64,000 nucleotides of DNA from contig JACXVB010000013.1 of the NCBI GenBank assembly GCA_014763615.1, positions 1 to 64,000 on the forward strand, given 5' to 3'. The notes under the pieces are model-generated. The model was not told the DNA's origin and searched no databases. It saw only the letters and a program-made list of their open reading frames with translations. The position numbers and the translations under genes are program-made. Numbering within the stretch: position 1 is the stretch's first letter; the number at the start of each line of letters is the position of its first letter. The DNA is from Sphingobacteriales bacterium. GTDB taxonomy: Bacteria; Bacteroidota; Bacteroidia; Sphingobacteriales; Sphingobacteriaceae. This document shows positions 8,630-17,607 of the stretch, in pieces.

Positions 8630-9277
8630 TTAATCCTTTACCAAACGTACTGACAATCCGTTGCCTTTTTTTCCTAAAGCTGAATCAAAAGGAGAATCAT
8701 CATAAGATAAATTCCGATTTAAACCAAAACTTTCTTGCTCTGACGAGCTCCAGAAATAGGTAAACGTTCCCTTATCTTCATAGAAACCTTCCGATGTTAT
8801 TATCCCAGCAGGTAGTCCTTCAAAACCACTTTCGCCGTAATTTATATTAAGATTCAGCATCTCCCAATCGTATATACTTTTTAGTTTTATTGTTGCTTTT
8901 TGTGCACTACCCAATGTGCTTACTAGGATATTCCATTCCTTATCAGTAGGGACATGCCAACCTTTTGGGGCAATACCTCTTTTATCGGTTATGGCGTACC
9001 AGTTATAGAGATTCCCATAAGCTTTCTCATCTGATGATTTGTCCCATGAAACAAACATCGGTTTTCCTTCACTACCTGCTTTTATCCACTCTTCCATATT
9101 CTTAGCCTCTGGAATTGGGTCTCCGTTTTGAAAGGTAGTTGTTAAAAGATTTTCGGCCGTCCAAATTTGTGTGCCGATTTTTACTGTTTCATAAGCAAAA
9201 CCATTCTTATCACTTACCTGTGCATGGCTTAAAAAGCTGATAAATAACGCTGTTAAAAATAAAATTCTTGTTTTCAT
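8630..9277 (-). CDS. FISUMP-domain secreted protein
   Basis: A 215-residue protein with a Sec signal peptide (MKTRILFLTALFISFLSHA). The mature part is the Fibrobacter-succinogenes major paralogous domain: VKIGTQIWTAENL, YGNLYNWYA, GWHVPTDKEW, and FWSSSEQ followed by the closing GNGLSVRLVKD. These domains are extracellular or periplasmic with a C-type-lectin-like fold and poorly defined roles. It has no T9SS C-terminal domain and no lipobox. It lies 11 bases after the unknown lipoprotein and is the last gene of a three-gene operon. Confidence 0.85.
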   Translation of the reverse strand: MKTRILFLTALFISFLSHAQVSDKNGFAYETVKIGTQIWTAENLLTTTFQNGDPIPEAKNMEEWIKAGSEGKPMFVSWDKSSDEKAYGNLYNWYAITDKRGIAPKGWHVPTDKEWNILVSTLGSAQKATIKLKSIYDWEMLNLNINYGESGFEGLPAGIITSEGFYEDKGTFTYFWSSSEQESFGLNRNLSYDDSPFDSALGKKGNGLSVRLVKD

Positions 9278-9288
9278 TTGACAACTAA

Positions 9289-10587
9289 TTAGTTAGGAAT
9301 TAAGACCACGTCTGAAACCATTTTGGGTTGTGGTTTTGACAAAATTGATTTTACGATTGAAATCAATACGCCATTTGAAGTACTTTCTAATGCTGAGATT
9401 CTTTCGTTTGCTTGCGTTAAATTGGGTTTATCTACCAAAAAAGTGTTCCCAGACAATTTGAACAAGTTTTTATCTTTCCCGCTTATGAAATAAATAGCAT
9501 TCCCTGAAAAAGCAATTTCTTGGTACATCCGGGTTGTTCCAGATGTTATTGGGATGGCTGAAGGTATGCTGATTCCAGTTTTGACCACCTCTATTGCAGT
9601 TCCGTTGAATTTATAAATATCTAAAATATCTGTATTGTATCTGCGAACTACTATATAAGGATTGGATAAATTATTTGGATTTTTATATAGACGAATGGAA
9701 TGCTTGTATTCAAAACTTAAACTTGTTCCTACACTTCCAATTCCTGTTAGCGAAGTTATCGCACTAAAAGTTGAGCCATTATAACTGATGATGTTAATCT
9801 TACCATTGTCTGGAGTGGTATTAAAACTCAACCAAGCCCAAAAAATCTTGTCCGTATTACCCACTTTTGAAGCGTGATTTGTTGTGGGAAGATTGGTCAT
9901 CACACCTTGTACCCAGTCCATTTGGCTTACTGTCGTACCATTCCAAACACCTGTATTTGGATTGTAATTATAAAGCATAGGATGTCCATAATTAGAATTT
10001 AATCCCATACTCAACATAAAAAACTGATTATTTAACTGTCCCATATAGCCTTGATTTGCACTTGCTGAAATAGGTCCATTATGAGTATTCAAAGTATGGT
10101 TGTGATACTTTAACCCAACATAGCCATAATTTCCTTCAAACATAGAACTACTATGGCTATAAGAAACCAAATTGTTGTTTGCCATAACCTCGAAATCATC
10201 ATTAATATATTGCGACTGCAAGCCAACAGCTGTTGGGGTTTGTGGCGAAATAAAATCACCTTTACAATTAAGCACCGCACCACAACTTTGCATGCTTTGA
10301 CCAAATAAAGTGTATGTTGCCAAGACAGTAACATTACCATTTTGCTCCATTATTTTATTGATTTCAGCCGCTTGATTGTTGTTATTAGCCGTGTTTCCTT
10401 CGGTTGGGGGATAATAGTATAATCTGAATTGAAAGGTTGCGCCATTGGCCAAATAAAAACTTTTGTCTGGATCAATTTCTTGCGAAATTGTACTTGTATT
10501 AATATTGCTCGTTCCATCGTCTGAAGGTGAACAAGAATGCAAAGCCAAAGAAAAGACTAATATCAGGTGGTAAATTATTTTTTTCAT
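9289..10587 (-). CDS. Lipoprotein of unknown function with propeller-like repeats
   Basis: I do not recognise this family. The 432-residue protein starts with a lipoprotein signal (KKIIYHLILVFSLALHSC, lipid Cys at about residue 19), followed by a short Ser/Asp linker (SPSDDGTSN) that resembles sequences directing lipoproteins outward in Bacteroidota. The rest is Asn-, Gly- and Tyr-rich with recurring strand pairs of the form xxYxYN-Gxx: MLYNYNPNTGVW, INIISYNGSTFS, DIYKFNGTAIEVV and NLFKLSGNTFLV. This spacing suggests a beta-propeller, and the protein may be surface-exposed. It is the middle gene of an operon: a small secreted peptide precedes it by 39 bases and a FISUMP protein follows by 11. 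Confidence 0.6.
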   Translation of the reverse strand: MKKIIYHLILVFSLALHSCSPSDDGTSNINTSTISQEIDPDKSFYLANGATFQFRLYYYPPTEGNTANNNNQAAEINKIMEQNGNVTVLATYTLFGQSMQSCGAVLNCKGDFISPQTPTAVGLQSQYINDDFEVMANNNLVSYSHSSSMFEGNYGYVGLKYHNHTLNTHNGPISASANQGYMGQLNNQFFMLSMGLNSNYGHPMLYNYNPNTGVWNGTTVSQMDWVQGVMTNLPTTNHASKVGNTDKIFWAWLSFNTTPDNGKINIISYNGSTFSAITSLTGIGSVGTSLSFEYKHSIRLYKNPNNLSNPYIVVRRYNTDILDIYKFNGTAIEVVKTGISIPSAIPITSGTTRMYQEIAFSGNAIYFISGKDKNLFKLSGNTFLVDKPNLTQANERISALESTSNGVLISIVKSILSKPQPKMVSDVVLIPN

Positions 10588-10626
10588 TTTTTTTGTGTTT
10601 TTAGAGATGATAATGAAATACTTAAC

Positions 10627-10836
10627 CTACCCGATTGATTTTAATTCTCTGTCAGCATCACTATTATTTGGAGCAACACTTGCATTACAACTATTTCCCC
10701 ACGCAATATGGAATGTGATATGACTACCAGAAAATGGGATTCCTGAAATTTCAACATTATCTGCATTGGCATTAAAATTAAATGCAAAGAAAAGTAAACC
10801 TATTACTTTGTCTAAAAATATCTTTTTTATACTCAT
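10627..10836 (-). CDS. Small secreted peptide, unknown
   Basis: A 69-residue reading frame with a convincing signal peptide: KK near the start, a hydrophobic core (VIGLLFFAFNF) and an ANA cleavage site at about residue 25. The mature product would be about 44 residues, beginning DNVEISGIPFSGSHI and containing a single Cys (NSCNAS). It lies 39 bases upstream of the unknown lipoprotein on the same strand. I do not recognise the sequence. The coding call rests on the signal peptide, the ATG start and the operon position; a chance reading frame cannot be excluded. Confidence 0.5.
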   Translation of the reverse strand: MSIKKIFLDKVIGLLFFAFNFNANADNVEISGIPFSGSHITFHIAWGNSCNASVAPNNSDADRELKSIG

Positions 10837-11349
10837 CTTGTTGTATGTGAATAATCAAAGATGTGTAGTTATTTAATGGAAGTAAATACGTGAAAATACT
10901 TATTTTTAATTTTTTAATTTTTTGTTAAATTACTATTAATCAATATTTTATTTATTTTTATGATGCAAATTCAAAAAACAATTATTTTTTTAAATAAGTA
11001 TTTAAATAGGAAATAAAGTGAACTCTATCTAGAATCACAAAAAAAATGGTGCTATTCCATTTTGATGATTGGATGTATTTTAGACCTGTATAACTAGCCA
11101 ATAAAACATTGGTCCTTTTTAAAAGGTCAGGAAATATCTTATCGTTATCAATATGTCAGTTATTGCGCACTTTGCTACGATTAAGTATTTTAATTTGATA
11201 TAAATATTGACTATCAATTTATTTAATGCAGAAATTACATCATTTGCGAACTCCATTAAAACTGTTTCTTATTCCGAACTAGGTAAAGTAGAATTCATCA
11301 AGAGCATCAATGATTAATTACTTAAAGTTAAAAATCATTGATTTATCGG
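10837..11349. other. AT-rich intergenic region of 513 bases
   Basis: No confident gene is visible. The part next to 10836 should hold the promoter of the peptide-lipoprotein-FISUMP operon, but I see no good consensus; CATCTTTG at 10865-10858 on the minus strand is one mismatch from the -7 box. A plus-strand stretch at 11222-11317 has codon-like composition (FNAEITSFANSIKTVSYSEL) and ends in TAA without an upstream start, possibly a gene remnant. No terminator hairpin with a T-run was found. Confidence 0.5.
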
Positions 11350-11964
11350 TTAAACGCTTTCTAGATACTTTATTTTTACCGAATGGATATGTTCTAACAA
11401 AGTTAGAATTTTATTCACCTCAGTTTGATTAATGGCAATTTTTAAACTACAAGATAAATCAAATTGATAATTGCTGCTTTCTAATTGTTCTTCTTTGATA
11501 AGACTCATCACATCATTCATTTGCGCATAATCAAAGTAGATTTGGTAAATGTCTTGCACTCTTTTTTCAATGATTTCAGCTTGCGTTAGAGCCTCTTCTG
11601 TTGCACTTTTATAAGCATGAATCAAACCAGGAACACCAAGTAATGTGCCTCCAAAATAACGCACCACTACCACCAAAATGTTAGTTAAATCTTGGGATAA
11701 TAAAACATTTAAAATCGGGCGACCTGCTGTTCCAGAAGGTTCACCATCATCATTCACTCTAAAAACAGAACGATTAGGCGTTAAACGATAAGCATAACAC
11801 CAATGCCTTGCTTTTGGATGTTGATTTTTTAAATCGGCAATAATTTCTTTGAGTTTCTCTTCTTGATGAAAAGGATAGGCGTAGGCGATAAATTTACTGC
11901 CTTTATCTCTAAAAATTCCTTCTGTAGGAGTTTTGATAGTTTGATATTTATCCTCAAATAACAT
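11350..11964 (-). CDS. yigZ: YigZ/IMPACT family protein
   Basis: A 204-residue member of the UPF0029/IMPACT family. The N-terminal domain (about 10-120) has the conserved GSKFIAYAYP, HPKARHWCYAYR and DDGEPSGTAGRPI segments, then VVRYFGGTLLGVPGLIHAY. The C-terminal DUF1949-type domain covers about 135-195. Homologues include yeast and mammalian IMPACT, which bind Gcn1-like partners; the bacterial role is not established, and a ribosome-related function is speculation. It overlaps the preceding transporter gene by 11 bases, so it is the third gene of ribD-transporter-yigZ. Confidence 0.9.
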   Translation of the reverse strand: MLFEDKYQTIKTPTEGIFRDKGSKFIAYAYPFHQEEKLKEIIADLKNQHPKARHWCYAYRLTPNRSVFRVNDDGEPSGTAGRPILNVLLSQDLTNILVVVVRYFGGTLLGVPGLIHAYKSATEEALTQAEIIEKRVQDIYQIYFDYAQMNDVMSLIKEEQLESSNYQFDLSCSLKIAINQTEVNKILTLLEHIHSVKIKYLESV

Positions 11965-12811
11965 TCGGTAAATTAAGAATTAGGATGGCAGCAAAGGCCA
12001 ACACTAAACCAATAATATTTAATCGGCTTAATTTTTCTTTGAATAAGATGATACCTACTAAAGAACCTAAAGCAATTACGCCAATATCCAAAGAAGAAAA
12101 AACCACCGAAGGTTGATGACTTTCAATCTGCAAAGCTTTGATGTAAAAATAGATGGAACCGAAATTAAATAAACCCAAAACAACGCCGGCAAAAGCTGCT
12201 TTTATTTGAAAATTTAGCGTTCCTTTAATTCTCTGGAAAAGCAAACTCCCAAAGCCTAAAAAAGCAGCAATAGAAAAAATATAAACTAATGACGATGTGA
12301 AAGTTAACTGATCTAATTTAGTTAATAGATTAAGTAAAATATCAATTAAACCTGTTCCTAAAAACACAATAATGGGATACCAATTAGCCAATGATTTAAA
12401 ATCTGTTTTTCCTGATGGTTTGGAAGCTATGATAGCCAACAGACCAATAGCTAATCCAATAATTTTTAGGGTTGTAGAAGTCTCACCGAATATTAAAAAA
12501 GCAGACAGAACGGGGATGACAACCGATAATCTTTGAGCTATTGAAGTGAGTACTATGCCAGAAGTTTCGATACTTTTTCCGATAAAGTAAAAGATAGAAA
12601 TAAGCAAGATGGCAATGATGATAAATAACAACCATTCATTGTTTTTAGGTGTGATACTTAAATCGGGTTTGAAAAACAGGAAACAGAAAATTGCTGCCGT
12701 AGGATAATTAAACACAATAGCTTGATAGGCATTAGTATAATATCTTTTGAATAATTTAAAATTAATACTGACTACAACACTACAAAAAATAGCTAAAGCA
12801 ATGTAAATCAT
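11954..12811 (-). CDS. DMT/EamA-type transporter
   Basis: A 285-residue membrane protein with about ten hydrophobic segments and the two-repeat organisation of the drug/metabolite transporter superfamily. The first half ends with the FGETSTTLKIIGLAIGLLA signature and the second with LFKEKLSRLNIIGLVLAF, the equivalent closing helices of EamA domains. Substrate cannot be read from sequence. It overlaps ribD by 4 bases and yigZ by 11, so it is translationally coupled to both. The link to riboflavin synthesis is positional only; export or import of a pathway-related metabolite is possible but untested. Confidence 0.82.
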   Translation of the reverse strand: MIYIALAIFCSVVVSINFKLFKRYYTNAYQAIVFNYPTAAIFCFLFFKPDLSITPKNNEWLLFIIIAILLISIFYFIGKSIETSGIVLTSIAQRLSVVIPVLSAFLIFGETSTTLKIIGLAIGLLAIIASKPSGKTDFKSLANWYPIIVFLGTGLIDILLNLLTKLDQLTFTSSLVYIFSIAAFLGFGSLLFQRIKGTLNFQIKAAFAGVVLGLFNFGSIYFYIKALQIESHQPSVVFSSLDIGVIALGSLVGIILFKEKLSRLNIIGLVLAFAAILILNLPNVI

Positions 12812-13857
12812 TTGTTTGGTTTAAGAATAGTGAGTTGATCTTGACCGATTGAAATTTGTTCTTTTATATTTCCTTTAATTTGAGGAGCTTTAATTCCGCT
12901 TCCCCAAAAAGCAGGACTGCGGAAGATACGGGCTTCGTCCCACAAATTGGCATCAACAAAAGTTTGTAAAGTTTGAGCACCACCTTCAATGATAACAGAT
13001 TGAATATCTTGTAGATAAAGCTGAAACAAGACATATTGCGGTAAGAAGTAATCAAAATCTTCTATAGAAACCCAAAGTGTTTTATCCTGAAAATCAGTTT
13101 TAACGGCATTGAAAACAAAAGTTTCTATACTATTATCAAAAACATTTAAGTGTGAGGGTAAATCTAAATTTTTATCAATAACCGCTCTTTTAGGATTTCT
13201 GCCATGAACTAAGCGAACGTTTAATTGAGGATTATCAGCTAATGCTGTATTTTTTCCTACTAAAACACAATCTTCTTGTGATCGCCATAAATGCACCAAT
13301 CTCTTAGCTTCCTCGCCACTAATCCATTTCTGTTCTCCGTTTTCCAATGCAAAAAAGGCATCAGCAGTTTGTGCCCATTTTAGAATTACAAAAGGTCTTT
13401 GTTTTTGTACTCGTGTAAAAAAACGCTCGTTTAAAGTTTTACACTCTTCCTCTAAAATACCTGTTATTACATCTATACCCGCATTTTTCAGCTTCTCTAC
13501 ACCTTTTCCGTTTACACTTTCAAAGGGATCTAAAGCACCAATTACTACTCTTGGAATTTGATATTTAATAATTAAATCAGCACAAGGAGGCGTTTTACCA
13601 AAATGGGAGCAAGGCTCTAGAGTAACATAAATCGTGGCTCGTTTTAAAAGTTCTTCTGCATCTTCAAAACAATCTAAAACCTGTTGGATTGCGTTAACTT
13701 CTGCATGTGCTTCTCCATATTTCTGATGATAGCCTTCGCCGATAATTTTATCATCCATAACCACTATTGAACCAACCATTGGGTTAGGGCTTACACTACC
13801 TGCACCTAATTTTGCTAATTCGATAGCTCGTCTTATAACTATTTCATGTGGTAACAC
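12808..13857 (-). CDS. ribD: Bifunctional riboflavin biosynthesis deaminase/reductase
   Basis: Catalyses two successive riboflavin steps: deamination of the pyrimidine intermediate and NADPH-dependent reduction of its ribosyl group. The 349-residue protein has an N-terminal zinc deaminase domain with GEAHAEVNAI (zinc His and catalytic Glu) and LEPCSHFGKTPPCADLI (two zinc Cys), and a C-terminal reductase domain from about residue 155 with VIIEGGAQTLQTF near the end. The start is a GTG at 13857, supported by the typical N-terminus HEIVIRRAIELAKLG. It heads the ribD-transporter-yigZ operon, and a -7 box ends only 4 bases before the start codon. Confidence 0.96.
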   Translation of the reverse strand: MLPHEIVIRRAIELAKLGAGSVSPNPMVGSIVVMDDKIIGEGYHQKYGEAHAEVNAIQQVLDCFEDAEELLKRATIYVTLEPCSHFGKTPPCADLIIKYQIPRVVIGALDPFESVNGKGVEKLKNAGIDVITGILEEECKTLNERFFTRVQKQRPFVILKWAQTADAFFALENGEQKWISGEEAKRLVHLWRSQEDCVLVGKNTALADNPQLNVRLVHGRNPKRAVIDKNLDLPSHLNVFDNSIETFVFNAVKTDFQDKTLWVSIEDFDYFLPQYVLFQLYLQDIQSVIIEGGAQTLQTFVDANLWDEARIFRSPAFWGSGIKAPQIKGNIKEQISIGQDQLTILKPNK

Positions 13858-13861
13858 GTAT

Positions 13862-13869
13862 CAAAGTTA
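13862..13869 (-). promoter_or_regulatory. -7 box abutting ribD (possible leaderless start)
   Basis: TAACTTTG on the minus strand fits the TAnnTTTG consensus exactly. Transcription would begin at or next to the GTG start at 13857. No convincing -33 TTG lies 17-23 bases upstream, which keeps confidence moderate. Confidence 0.4.
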
Positions 13870-13917
13870 AATTATTTTAATTGATGAGTTTATAAAAACA
13901 TTATCTTCATACCCTAT

Positions 13918-15843
13918 ATGATTGGTTATTATGTCTTTATATTTCTGAGCACTTTTACTATTGGCTCAGATTCTACTTCCTTTAAAGATAGGGGATTGAT
14001 TAAAAAAGACGTTATTATTAGAGCTTATGAAGCTTTAGATACCAATAATGGTAGTATAAATGTTATTAATCAGATTAATGAATTAGCTTATCAGCTACAT
14101 CCTGCTGATTATCTCAAATCTTTTGAGCTGGCTAAAAAATCTTTAAAATTAGCTCGAAAACGCCATTATTTAAAAGGAGAAGCAGAGGCATTTCATTTGT
14201 TGGGGATTTCTTTTTATCACGTAGAAAATTATTTAATTGCCGATCAGTATCAAAATAGGTGTATTGAAATTGCCAAAAAAATTAAAAATTCTGAACTTTT
14301 AGCAAGGGCATATAATGCTAAAGGTTTGGCAGCTTATCATTTAGAAAGATACGAGAATGCGCATGAATATTTTCAAAAATCCCTAAATTATTTGAATAAA
14401 ATTAGCCAAAATCATAGCTATAAAGGAGCTGTAATGCACAATATTGCCACATTATATGATGATGAAGAAAAAAGTAAAATGGCTCTTAAGTTTTTTGATC
14501 TGGCCATTGCCTTTAACCTGAAAAACCACAATGGATTATGGTTGGGGCAAAATTATTATGAAAAAGCCATTGCCTACCGTCATCTATCCAACTTTAAGGC
14601 TGCTATCCAAAATAGCAAAACATCAGTACATTATGCCAATAAGGTAAATGATGATAAAATGATTGTTCAAAACCTGATTTTACAGGGGAGTATCGCAATA
14701 GACTTTGGCGAGCTTTATAAAGCCCAATCACTTTTAGACAGCGCAAATCAGCTGGTATCTAAGAATCACTTTTCTAAACTCAGACTAGCAACGCTGAAAA
14801 GTCTATCTCAATTAGCGGAAAAAAGGAATGATTTTAAAAAATCTTTAGGCTTTGAAAGGGAGTATAATCGTTTGTATGATAGTTTATATAACGTAAATAG
14901 GTTTAAGCAATTAGATGAATTTAGAGCCTATTTTGATACCGAACAAAAACAAAAAGAAAATGAGCTTTTAAAGAAATTAAATCTCAATCAAAAGATACAG
15001 TTAGAGAATAGAAATTACTTTATTTTAGCTATTTTCTTACTACTTTCTTTAAGCATTTATTTGGCTTATCTCATTTATATCAATAATAAAAAAATCAGGA
15101 AAAGTAATCAGGTTCTAATTCATCAAAACGAAGAAATCAGCACTCAGAAATTAGAATTAGAAGAACTGAATCAACTTAAAAACAAGTTCTTTTCTATCAT
15201 TTCTCATGATTTAAGAGGTCCGCTTTCTTCATTAAGTGCCATGTTAAAATTGTATGAAGATGGCCACATGAATGAAGAAGAGCTTAAAATATTCATGAGG
15301 GAATTAGATTATAATTTCGTAAATACCTCAAGCTTAGTAGATAATCTATTGGTTTGGGGAAAATCTCAGATGCAAGGTGAGGTGTTAAGCAAAAAGCGAA
15401 TTAATCTGTGCCAGATGATAGATGATGCCATTTCTTTAATAAAAGTTCAACATAAAAAGAAACGGCTTAAAATTTACAATCACGCAGAGTTTTGTTATGC
15501 TTACGCCGATGCCGAAACGATGAGTGTAGTCATTAGAAACCTACTCAATAATGCTGCTAAGTTTACACCAGAAGGTGGTGAGATTACCGTAAGCTCTAAA
15601 AAAGAAGAGATGAATATTGTGGTTTGTATTAAGGATAATGGAGTTGGATTAAATGAAGAGCAAAAGAACGAAATCTTAAAACGATCTTTTCATACTTCAG
15701 TTGGGACAAATAAAGAAAAAGGTACAGGAATTGGATTGATGATTTGCCAGGAATTTATTGAGAAAAACGGCGGTAGATTCTGGCTAGAAAGTAAAAAAGG
15801 AGAAGGAAGTTCTTTTTACTTTAGCTTACCTTTGAAAAATTAA
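13918..15843 (+). CDS. TPR-containing sensor histidine kinase
   Basis: A 641-residue hybrid sensor. After a weak N-terminal hydrophobic segment come tetratricopeptide repeats (about residues 70-310, e.g. LLGISFYHVENYLIAD and AKGLAAYHLERYENA), a short coiled coil, one membrane helix (about 367-388), a second coiled coil (about 395-420) and the kinase. The phospho-acceptor is H430 in SIISHDLRGPLSSL. The ATPase has an N-box NLLNNAAKF (541-549), G1 DNGVGL and G2 GTGIGL near 602. The TPRs are predicted periplasmic and probably sense a protein or peptide. No response regulator is adjacent, so its partner is unknown. It is divergent from ribD with a 60-base gap. Confidence 0.92.
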   Translation: MIGYYVFIFLSTFTIGSDSTSFKDRGLIKKDVIIRAYEALDTNNGSINVINQINELAYQLHPADYLKSFELAKKSLKLARKRHYLKGEAEAFHLLGISFYHVENYLIADQYQNRCIEIAKKIKNSELLARAYNAKGLAAYHLERYENAHEYFQKSLNYLNKISQNHSYKGAVMHNIATLYDDEEKSKMALKFFDLAIAFNLKNHNGLWLGQNYYEKAIAYRHLSNFKAAIQNSKTSVHYANKVNDDKMIVQNLILQGSIAIDFGELYKAQSLLDSANQLVSKNHFSKLRLATLKSLSQLAEKRNDFKKSLGFEREYNRLYDSLYNVNRFKQLDEFRAYFDTEQKQKENELLKKLNLNQKIQLENRNYFILAIFLLLSLSIYLAYLIYINNKKIRKSNQVLIHQNEEISTQKLELEELNQLKNKFFSIISHDLRGPLSSLSAMLKLYEDGHMNEEELKIFMRELDYNFVNTSSLVDNLLVWGKSQMQGEVLSKKRINLCQMIDDAISLIKVQHKKKRLKIYNHAEFCYAYADAETMSVVIRNLLNNAAKFTPEGGEITVSSKKEEMNIVVCIKDNGVGLNEEQKNEILKRSFHTSVGTNKEKGTGIGLMICQEFIEKNGGRFWLESKKGEGSSFYFSLPLKN

Positions 15844-15853
15844 CCTTCAGCCC

Positions 15854-16690
15854 TTGTTGCAAAATTTAGAAAAAGAGTTTATCCAAAACCTTTCATCAAT
15901 TTATGATGAAAGTGAATTGAAGGTTTTATTCAAAATTTTACTTTCTCATATCTGTGGGCAAAAATATGTTCATTTTAATAATATTTTATTAGACGATTTA
16001 CAAATCCAACAGTTTCAAGATGATGTTCAACAATTAAAGCAGAAAATCCCTTATCAATATGTTTTGGGAGCAGCAGAATTTTATGGATTAACTTTTAAAG
16101 TCAACCCTTCGGTTTTAATTCCGCGTCCGGAAACAGAAGAATTGGTGCATTTGATCATCAAAGAACAAAAAAACACAGCTATTCAAATTTTGGATATCGG
16201 TACAGGCAGTGGATGTATTCCAATTAGTTTGAAGAAACATTTAACAAAAGCTCATATTTCTGCTTTTGATATTAGCGAAGATGCTTTAGCCACAGCCAAA
16301 AATAATGCGGTTTTAAATCAAGTAGCCATTGATTTTTTTATTGCTGATGCCTTGAATTTAAATTCAGACCTATTTCAGCAATACGATGTGATAGTGAGTA
16401 ATCCGCCTTATATTGCTGAGAAGGAAAGCGCAACAATGGACGAAATGGTAAAAAATCATGAACCTCATTTGGCTCTATTTGTAAGCAATGATGCGCCTTT
16501 AATTTTTTACGATAAAATTGGTGATTTTGCCTTAAATCACTTGAAAAAAGAAGGAGTTTTATATTTCGAATTGAATCAACAATTGGCTCAAGAAACAGCA
16601 CATCTCCTCCAAGAAAAAGGCTTTAAAACCGATTTAATAAAAGATATCAATCATAATTTCAGGATTTTGAAAGCTCAACTTCTGGGATGA
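15854..16690 (+). CDS. prmC: Peptide chain release factor N5-glutamine methyltransferase
   Basis: Methylates the GGQ glutamine of release factors RF1/RF2. The 278-residue protein has the small N-terminal helical domain, then a Rossmann methyltransferase fold with LDIGTGSGCIPISL (SAM loop, about 113-126) and the catalytic NPPY at 183-186. The RPETEELV segment around residue 91 is typical of PrmC. It starts with TTG at 15854; a second TTG follows immediately. It is 10 bases downstream of the histidine kinase, and its last 16 bases overlap convergent xerD. Confidence 0.95.
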   Translation: MLQNLEKEFIQNLSSIYDESELKVLFKILLSHICGQKYVHFNNILLDDLQIQQFQDDVQQLKQKIPYQYVLGAAEFYGLTFKVNPSVLIPRPETEELVHLIIKEQKNTAIQILDIGTGSGCIPISLKKHLTKAHISAFDISEDALATAKNNAVLNQVAIDFFIADALNLNSDLFQQYDVIVSNPPYIAEKESATMDEMVKNHEPHLALFVSNDAPLIFYDKIGDFALNHLKKEGVLYFELNQQLAQETAHLLQEKGFKTDLIKDINHNFRILKAQLLG

Positions 16691-17574
16691 AATTGTTGAA
16701 TGGTTTGTTTCAAAAAATCTCGATCTAAATGAGTATAAATCTCGGTAGTAGTGATACTTTCATGGCCTAACATTTCTTGTACTGCTCTTAAATCGGCGCC
16801 ACCTTCAATTAAATGAGTGGCAAAAGAATGCCTAAAAGTATGCGGACTAATACTCTTTTTTAAACCAATTTTGTCGGCTAAATCTTTAATCAGCATAAAA
16901 ACCATTACACGGCTAAGTTTAGTTCCTCTTCGGTTGAGAAAGATAAAATCTTCATTTCCTTTCTTTATGTCGATATGGTTACGAACGGTATTTCTATAAA
17001 TCTCCACATATTTTATAGCCGAACTTCCAACAGGAACCAACCGCTCTTTATTTCCTTTACCGGTAATTTTTAGAAACTCCACATCAGGATAATAATTTGA
17101 TAATTTGAGGTTAATGAGTTCGCTCACCCTCAAGCCAGAGCCATATAAAACCTCTAGCATCGCTTTATTTCTTACGTTTTCTACTTTGCTTAAATCGAGA
17201 GCATCAATCAAAGCTTCTACTTCATAAATTGTCAAAACATCGGGAAGTTTTCTTCTGGTTTTAGGGGCTTCAATTAATGCGGATGGATCTGATTTTAATA
17301 AATCCTCCAACACCAAATACTTATAAAAAGCTTTGATTCCACTAATTAATCGAGCTTGACTGGTAGCCAACATCCCCAATTCATTTACCCATTCAATCAG
17401 GTTTTTTAAATCTTGACTTTGAATGGCTAAAGGTCCTTTTTCTACATCTTTAGCAGCCAAGTATTGACAAATTTTATCAATATCTCTGATGTAAGCCTCG
17501 ATAGAATTTGCAGAAAGTGAACGCTCTAACTTTAGATAGCTCTTAAATCCTTTTTTTGCGGTTAACCAATCCAA
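16675..17574 (-). CDS. xerD: Site-specific tyrosine recombinase XerD/XerC
   Basis: Tyrosine recombinase of normal Xer length (299 residues) for chromosome-dimer resolution. The N-terminal SAM-like DNA-binding domain covers about 1-90; the catalytic domain has the full set of residues: R149 (YGSGLRVSEL), K174 (TGKGNKERL), H245 and R248 (SPHTFRHSFATHL), H271 (MLGHESI) and Y280 (TEIYTHL). The start is TTG at 17574, supported by the family N-terminus. The gene neighbours are housekeeping genes (prmC, aroQ) with no att-like repeats or mobile cargo, so this is the resident Xer enzyme rather than a phage integrase. XerC is not excluded by sequence alone. Confidence 0.9.
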   Translation of the reverse strand: MDWLTAKKGFKSYLKLERSLSANSIEAYIRDIDKICQYLAAKDVEKGPLAIQSQDLKNLIEWVNELGMLATSQARLISGIKAFYKYLVLEDLLKSDPSALIEAPKTRRKLPDVLTIYEVEALIDALDLSKVENVRNKAMLEVLYGSGLRVSELINLKLSNYYPDVEFLKITGKGNKERLVPVGSSAIKYVEIYRNTVRNHIDIKKGNEDFIFLNRRGTKLSRVMVFMLIKDLADKIGLKKSISPHTFRHSFATHLIEGGADLRAVQEMLGHESITTTEIYTHLDRDFLKQTIQQFHPRS

Positions 17575-17594
17575 AATTATTTAGAAATTTATTT

Positions 17595-17602
17595 TAAGTT
17601 TG
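17595..17602 (+). promoter_or_regulatory. -7 box abutting aroQ (possible leaderless start)
   Basis: TAAGTTTG matches TAnnTTTG and ends 5 bases before the aroQ ATG at 17608. Transcription would start at or beside the start codon. No clear -33 TTG is present at the right distance. Confidence 0.4.
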
Positions 17603-17607
17603 ATTGC

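Noticed and set aside
10110-10340. 76-codon minus-strand frame inside the lipoprotein gene
   Set aside because: Alternative-frame shadow of the intact lipoprotein gene.
13858-13917. Possible FMN riboswitch before ribD
   Set aside because: Only 60 bases separate ribD from the divergent kinase gene and the -7 box is next to the start codon, leaving no room for the aptamer.
16675-17574. Tyrosine recombinase as evidence for an integrated element
   Set aside because: Protein length, motifs and housekeeping neighbours fit resident Xer; no att-like repeats or mobile cargo nearby.
17572-17579. TAATTTTG box at the xerD start
   Set aside because: It includes the TTG start codon itself, so it cannot be the promoter for the supported start; probably chance.
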